The notes under the pieces are model-generated. The model saw nothing but the letters and a program-made list of their open reading frames with translations, was not told where the DNA came from and did no database searches. 9,235 bases of DNA from an uncultured Shinella sp. (GTDB taxonomy: Bacteria; Pseudomonadota; Alphaproteobacteria; Rhizobiales; Rhizobiaceae), in NCBI RefSeq assembly GCF_946479415.1, contig NZ_CAMLFY010000152.1, positions 1-9,235 of the forward strand, read 5' to 3'. The position numbers and the translations under genes are program-made. Positions 6,331-9,235 of the stretch are shown piece by piece (position 1 is the stretch's first letter; each line of letters opens with the position of its first letter).

Positions 6331-6374
6331 GCAATTCCGGACGCAAAACCGTTGCACGCTTTTGCTGGAATTGC
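6331..6374. repeat. Interrupted inverted repeat immediately after the importer 2 ATPase stop codon
   Basis: GCAATTCC (6331-6338) pairs with GGAATTGC (6367-6374), and inside it GCAAAA (6343-6348) pairs with TTTTGC (6360-6365), leaving an asymmetric internal bulge and an 11-base loop. On the minus strand it begins at the very base after the TAA stop codon (6377-6375). No U-tract follows, so it is a candidate 3'-end stabilising structure or a rho-associated end, not a classical terminator. Confidence 0.5.
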
Positions 6375-7436
6375 TTAGTCGCGGATGATCAGCAGGTCGG
6401 TTGCGGTGAAGCGCAGGGTCGCGGTCTCGCCGACGGCCGGCGGCACGAGGCCGGGGCTGTTGAACATGTCGAACGAGATGACCGCGGTGCCGACCTTCAT
6501 GCGGGTGCGGATGACCGAACCGAGGAAGTTGGAGGAGACGACCTCGCCGGTCAGCGCGGTATCGCCCTTGGCATCGGGGGCGATCGAACCGGCCTCCGGA
6601 CGCAGCGCCAGCGAGATCGTGTCGCCGACCTTTGCATTGCCGAGCGGTTCGCGCAGCGTCACGCCCTGGTCGCCGATCGAGATGCGGTTGGAGGCGGGAT
6701 CGACGACCTTGGCTTCGATGAGGTTCAGCGTGCCGACGAAATTCGCGACGAAGCGGGTGGCCGGGCGGTTGTAGATTTCCGCAGGCGCACCGATCTGGTC
6801 GGCCTTGCCGGCATTCATGACGACGATGCGGTCGGAGATCGACAGCGCCTCTTCCTGGTCATGCGTGACGAAGACCGTGGTGATGCCGAGCTGCTGCTGG
6901 ATCATGCGGATTTCTTCGCGCAGCGACACGCGGATCTTGGCGTCGAGCGCCGAGAGCGGTTCGTCGAGCAGCAGGACCTGCGGCTTGGGGGCGAGCGCGC
7001 GGGCTAGCGCCACGCGCTGCTGCTGGCCACCGGACATCTGGTAGGGATAGCGGTCGGCGAGATGATCGAGCTTGATGAGGCCGAGCATTTCCTTGACGCG
7101 CTGGTCGATCTCCGCCTTCGGACGGCCGGCGACCTTGAGGCCGAAGGCGACGTTTTCGGCGACGTTCATGTTGGGGAACAGCGCATAGGCCTGGAACACC
7201 ATGCCGATATTGCGCTGGTTGGGGCGCAGGTTCGCCTGGCTCTTGCCGTTGATGGTGATCGTGCCGCCCGAGGGTGTCTCGAAACCGGCGATCATGCGCA
7301 GGACCGTGGTCTTGCCGCAGCCTGACGGGCCGAGGAACGAGACGAATTCGCCCTTCTCGATGGCCATGTTGAAGTCTTTCACGACCTGCACGGGGCCGAA
7401 GGACTTCTGGATGCTGGTGAGGTTGAGGAAGCTCAT
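6375..7436 (-). CDS. ABC transporter ATP-binding protein, PotA-like (importer 2)
   Basis: A 353-residue ATPase for importer 2. Motifs are complete: Walker A GPSGCGKTT (36-44), Q-loop Gln82 (VFQAYALFPNM), signature MSGGQQQRV (134-142), Walker B VLLLDE (154-159), D-loop ALD and switch His192. A TOBE-type domain follows from about residue 233, after the FVANFVGTLN segment typical of polyamine, phosphonate and iron importer ATPases. The ATG at 7436 has AAGGA 6 bases upstream, and that Shine-Dalgarno overlaps the TAA stop codon of the upstream permease (7448-7446), so translation is probably coupled. It is clearly diverged from the importer 1 ATPase (for example in the region after Walker A), so the two transporters are not a recent duplication. 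Last gene of its operon, followed by dyads. Confidence 0.94.
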   Translation of the reverse strand: MSFLNLTSIQKSFGPVQVVKDFNMAIEKGEFVSFLGPSGCGKTTVLRMIAGFETPSGGTITINGKSQANLRPNQRNIGMVFQAYALFPNMNVAENVAFGLKVAGRPKAEIDQRVKEMLGLIKLDHLADRYPYQMSGGQQQRVALARALAPKPQVLLLDEPLSALDAKIRVSLREEIRMIQQQLGITTVFVTHDQEEALSISDRIVVMNAGKADQIGAPAEIYNRPATRFVANFVGTLNLIEAKVVDPASNRISIGDQGVTLREPLGNAKVGDTISLALRPEAGSIAPDAKGDTALTGEVVSSNFLGSVIRTRMKVGTAVISFDMFNSPGLVPPAVGETATLRFTATDLLIIRD

Positions 7437-7445
7437 GAAAGGTCC

Positions 7446-8228
7446 TTAGGCGGGGCTTTGCGCGCCCTTCTGGAAACGGGAAACAAGCTGGATCAGGCCG
7501 AGGCAACCCCAGGTCAAGGCGAAGGACATGACCGCGAGCGCCGCCGGCTCATAGGCGCGGTTGGCGCCGAGCAGCTGCATGTAGGGGCCGAAGGCCGGGC
7601 GGTTGAGGAGGGCCGCCATGGTGAACTCGCCGATGACGATGGCGAAGGTCAGGAAGGCGCCGGAGAGAACCGCGACCAGCACGTTCGGCAGGATGATCTT
7701 GGCAAGGATCGTCATCCAGCCGGCGCCGAGGCTTTGGGCGGCTTCGGTCAGCGTTGCGATGTCGATCGAGCGCAGGCCGGTATCGACCGAGCGGTACATG
7801 TAGGGCAGGGCCAGCGTTGCATAGCCGAACATCAGCAGGATGTTCGTGCCGGTCGTCGTGCCGGTCAGCGGCAGCCAGCTCGAGGTGTTGTAGAGCCTGA
7901 TATAGCCGAAGACGATGACGATGGCCGGGATGACCAGCGGCAGGAGCGTGACGAACTCGATATAGGGGCGAAGACCCGGCAGCTTCAGGCGCACCCAGTA
8001 AGCGGTGGGCACGACGAGCAGCACGCCGAAGACGATGGTCGCGAGCGCCATCAGGATCGAATAGGTGAACGTCTCCTGGAAGCGCGGATCGCCGAGCACG
8101 ACGGCATAGGCATCCAGCGAATAGACGCCGCGGCGCATCTTCAGCGAGAAGTTGGTCATGCCGACGAGCGGCAGGATGAAATAGAGCAGCCCGAAAATGA
8201 GGGCGCCCCAGGCCCAGAACTTCTTCAT
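7446..8228 (-). CDS. ABC transporter inner-membrane permease, second subunit (importer 2)
   Basis: A 260-residue permease of the PotC-like class. Helices are visible near residues 4-24, 54-78, 88-112, 128-146, 181-204 and 228-249. The EAA loop is canonical at residues 162-181 (EAAQSLGAG...IILP), with the Gly present. The ATG at 8228 is embedded in the end of the upstream permease gene, sharing the 4-base ATGA overlap (8228-8225); AAAGGTGG lies just upstream within that gene's last codons. A longer frame continues upstream to 8804 but only overlaps the first permease out of frame and is not real coding. Works with the neighbouring permease and ATPase; substrate unknown, family polyamine-type. 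Confidence 0.93.
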   Translation of the reverse strand: MKKFWAWGALIFGLLYFILPLVGMTNFSLKMRRGVYSLDAYAVVLGDPRFQETFTYSILMALATIVFGVLLVVPTAYWVRLKLPGLRPYIEFVTLLPLVIPAIVIVFGYIRLYNTSSWLPLTGTTTGTNILLMFGYATLALPYMYRSVDTGLRSIDIATLTEAAQSLGAGWMTILAKIILPNVLVAVLSGAFLTFAIVIGEFTMAALLNRPAFGPYMQLLGANRAYEPAALAVMSFALTWGCLGLIQLVSRFQKGAQSPA

Positions 8229-9115
8229 TTCAGCCACCTTTCGCTGCGGGCGCGCAGCCAGATGTAGATCGTGTTGGCGATGCCCGTGACGACGATCATG
8301 CCGAAGGCGAGCGCATAGCCGAGATGCGGATTGCCGAGCACGTCGCCGCGGATCTGCGCGAAGAGCAGGATCGGCACGATGTTGAGCGAGGAGCCGGTGA
8401 GCGCGATAGCGGTGGCGACGGCGCCGAAGGCATTGGCGAAAAGCAGCGCCAGCGTGCCGAGGAAGGACGGCAGCAGGATCGGGAAGGCGACCATGCGCCA
8501 GTACTGGGCATTGGTGGCGCCGAGGATCTGCGCGGCTTCGCGCCATTCGCGCTTCAGGCCATCGAGGGCGGGCGTGATGATGAGGATCATCAGCGGGATC
8601 TGGAAGAACAGGTAAGTGACCGTCAGGCCCCAGAAGGACAGGATGTTGAAGCCGAGCGCGCGCAGGTCGATGCCGATCTGGGTCTTCAGGAACACCGTGA
8701 GCAGGCCGACCGGGCCGAGCGTCGCGAGAAAGGCGAAGGCGAGCGGCACGCCGGCGAAGTTGGAGGCGACGCCGGAAAAGGTCAGAAGCGGACCACGAAT
8801 CCATTTCGGCAGGCCGCCGAGGACTGCGGCGGCGGCAACGGAAAAGCCGATCAGGCAGCCGAGAAGCGCAGATGCGATGGAGATCTTGATCGAGATCCAG
8901 TAGGCCGAGAGGATCGACGTCGTGAAGAGACCCTGGATGTTTTCCAGGGTGAAGCTGCCATCAGGCGTCTGGAAGGCCCCGATGACGATGCGCATCGTCG
9001 GCATGATCAGGAACAGCAGGACGAAGATCGCGAACGGTGCCGCGCCAAGCCAATGCAGCGGGAGGCGGAAGGGCTCCCGTGCCGGCGGTCTGGCGGCTGA
9101 ACTGTCTGATGACAT
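8225..9115 (-). CDS. ABC transporter inner-membrane permease, first subunit (importer 2)
   Basis: A 296-residue permease of the PotB-like class. A polar N-terminal tail of about 20 residues precedes helices near 24-46, 72-98, 120-144, 160-182, 213-238 and 266-287. The EAA loop is at residues 193-214 (EAAQILGATN followed by FPILLP). The ATG at 9115 is chosen because AGAGG lies 8 bases upstream; an in-frame ATG at 9157 would add 14 polar residues and has no better signal. The gene follows the presumed binding-protein gene after an 84-base gap holding a hairpin, and overlaps the next permease by 4 bases. Confidence 0.92.
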   Translation of the reverse strand: MSSDSSAARPPAREPFRLPLHWLGAAPFAIFVLLFLIMPTMRIVIGAFQTPDGSFTLENIQGLFTTSILSAYWISIKISIASALLGCLIGFSVAAAAVLGGLPKWIRGPLLTFSGVASNFAGVPLAFAFLATLGPVGLLTVFLKTQIGIDLRALGFNILSFWGLTVTYLFFQIPLMILIITPALDGLKREWREAAQILGATNAQYWRMVAFPILLPSFLGTLALLFANAFGAVATAIALTGSSLNIVPILLFAQIRGDVLGNPHLGYALAFGMIVVTGIANTIYIWLRARSERWLK

Positions 9116-9161
9116 TAAGAAAACCTCTGATGGGTTGCCGTCATTGGCATACCGCAATCGT

Positions 9162-9185
9162 CGCCCCGGCCAACGCGCCGGGGCG
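9162..9185. repeat. Perfect 9-bp GC hairpin between importer 2 first gene and permease
   Basis: CGCCCCGGC at 9162-9170 and its exact complement at 9177-9185, with a 6-base loop. It begins 14 bases after the upstream stop codon in the direction of transcription. No U-tract follows (the minus-strand tail is ACGATTGCGG), so it is not a complete intrinsic terminator. Its position matches that of the repeats in importer 1. Confidence 0.6.
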
Positions 9186-9199
9186 CCGCAGGATGTCGT

Positions 9200-9235
9200 T
9201 TAATGCACGGTCGCGCCGCCGACCTTGTGCCAGTC
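9200..9235 (-). CDS. C-terminal 11 residues of an open frame, presumed binding protein of importer 2
   Basis: The frame open from the window edge reads DWHKVGGATVH and ends in TAA at 9202-9200. Eleven residues are too few to identify a family. Assignment as the periplasmic solute-binding protein rests only on context: importer 2 has two permeases and an ATPase in the window, but no binding protein, and the usual place for one is just upstream of the first permease. Confidence 0.5.
   Translation of the reverse strand, partial: DWHKVGGATVH

Noticed and set aside
7446..8804. A 452-residue protein starting at 8804
   Set aside because: The first 192 residues overlap the upstream permease out of frame and are Arg/Pro-rich; the ATG at 8228 with the ATGA overlap gives a normal 260-residue permease.

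Overview
The window looks like chromosomal or large-replicon DNA from an alphaproteobacterium of the Rhizobiales, most likely Rhizobiaceae. The evidence is high G+C, tightly packed solute-transport operons, GC-rich intergenic palindromes of the kind scattered through Rhizobium/Agrobacterium/Ensifer genomes, and a Brucella-type (type II) lumazine synthase under an FMN riboswitch. Genus and species cannot be read from this sequence.

Right to left on the minus strand, two separate polyamine-type (PotABCD-like) ABC importers flank a short regulatory block. Importer 1 (positions 4380 to 138) runs ATPase, then a Tat-exported binding protein, then a 279-base repeat-filled gap, then two permeases joined by a 1-base stop/start overlap, then the first 44 codons of a short-chain dehydrogenase/reductase that runs off the left edge. 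Importer 2 (9235 to 6375) runs the last 11 codons of a gene presumed to encode its binding protein, then a hairpin, two permeases overlapping by 4 bases, and an ATPase. In both importers a palindromic element lies between the (presumed) binding-protein gene and the first permease gene. That is where a processing or stability hairpin would let the binding protein be made in excess.

The centre (4381 to 6374) is mostly regulatory. A plus-strand LuxR-type regulator diverges from importer 1. The 195-base gap between them carries four GGTAT/ATACC half-sites, a plausible operator. By eye, the regulator's N-terminal half can be laid over the autoinducer-binding domain of TraR with the Asp-Pro and Gly landmarks kept and the pocket tryptophans replaced. 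No luxI-like gene is visible. Convergent to it is ribH (lumazine synthase, riboflavin pathway), with a terminator between them. Upstream of ribH lies a well-conserved FMN riboswitch, with a leader in which the Shine-Dalgarno can pair in alternative ways. Beyond it are three consecutive perfect or near-perfect dyads before the end of importer 2.

I see no defence system, CRISPR array, transposase, tRNA or rRNA, and no clearly new biological system. The most interesting signals are regulatory: the 45-base inverted repeat inside importer 1, the LuxR solo with its half-site cluster, and the riboswitch leader with the dyads upstream of it. Substrates of both importers are unproven. 'Polyamine-type' is a family statement only.
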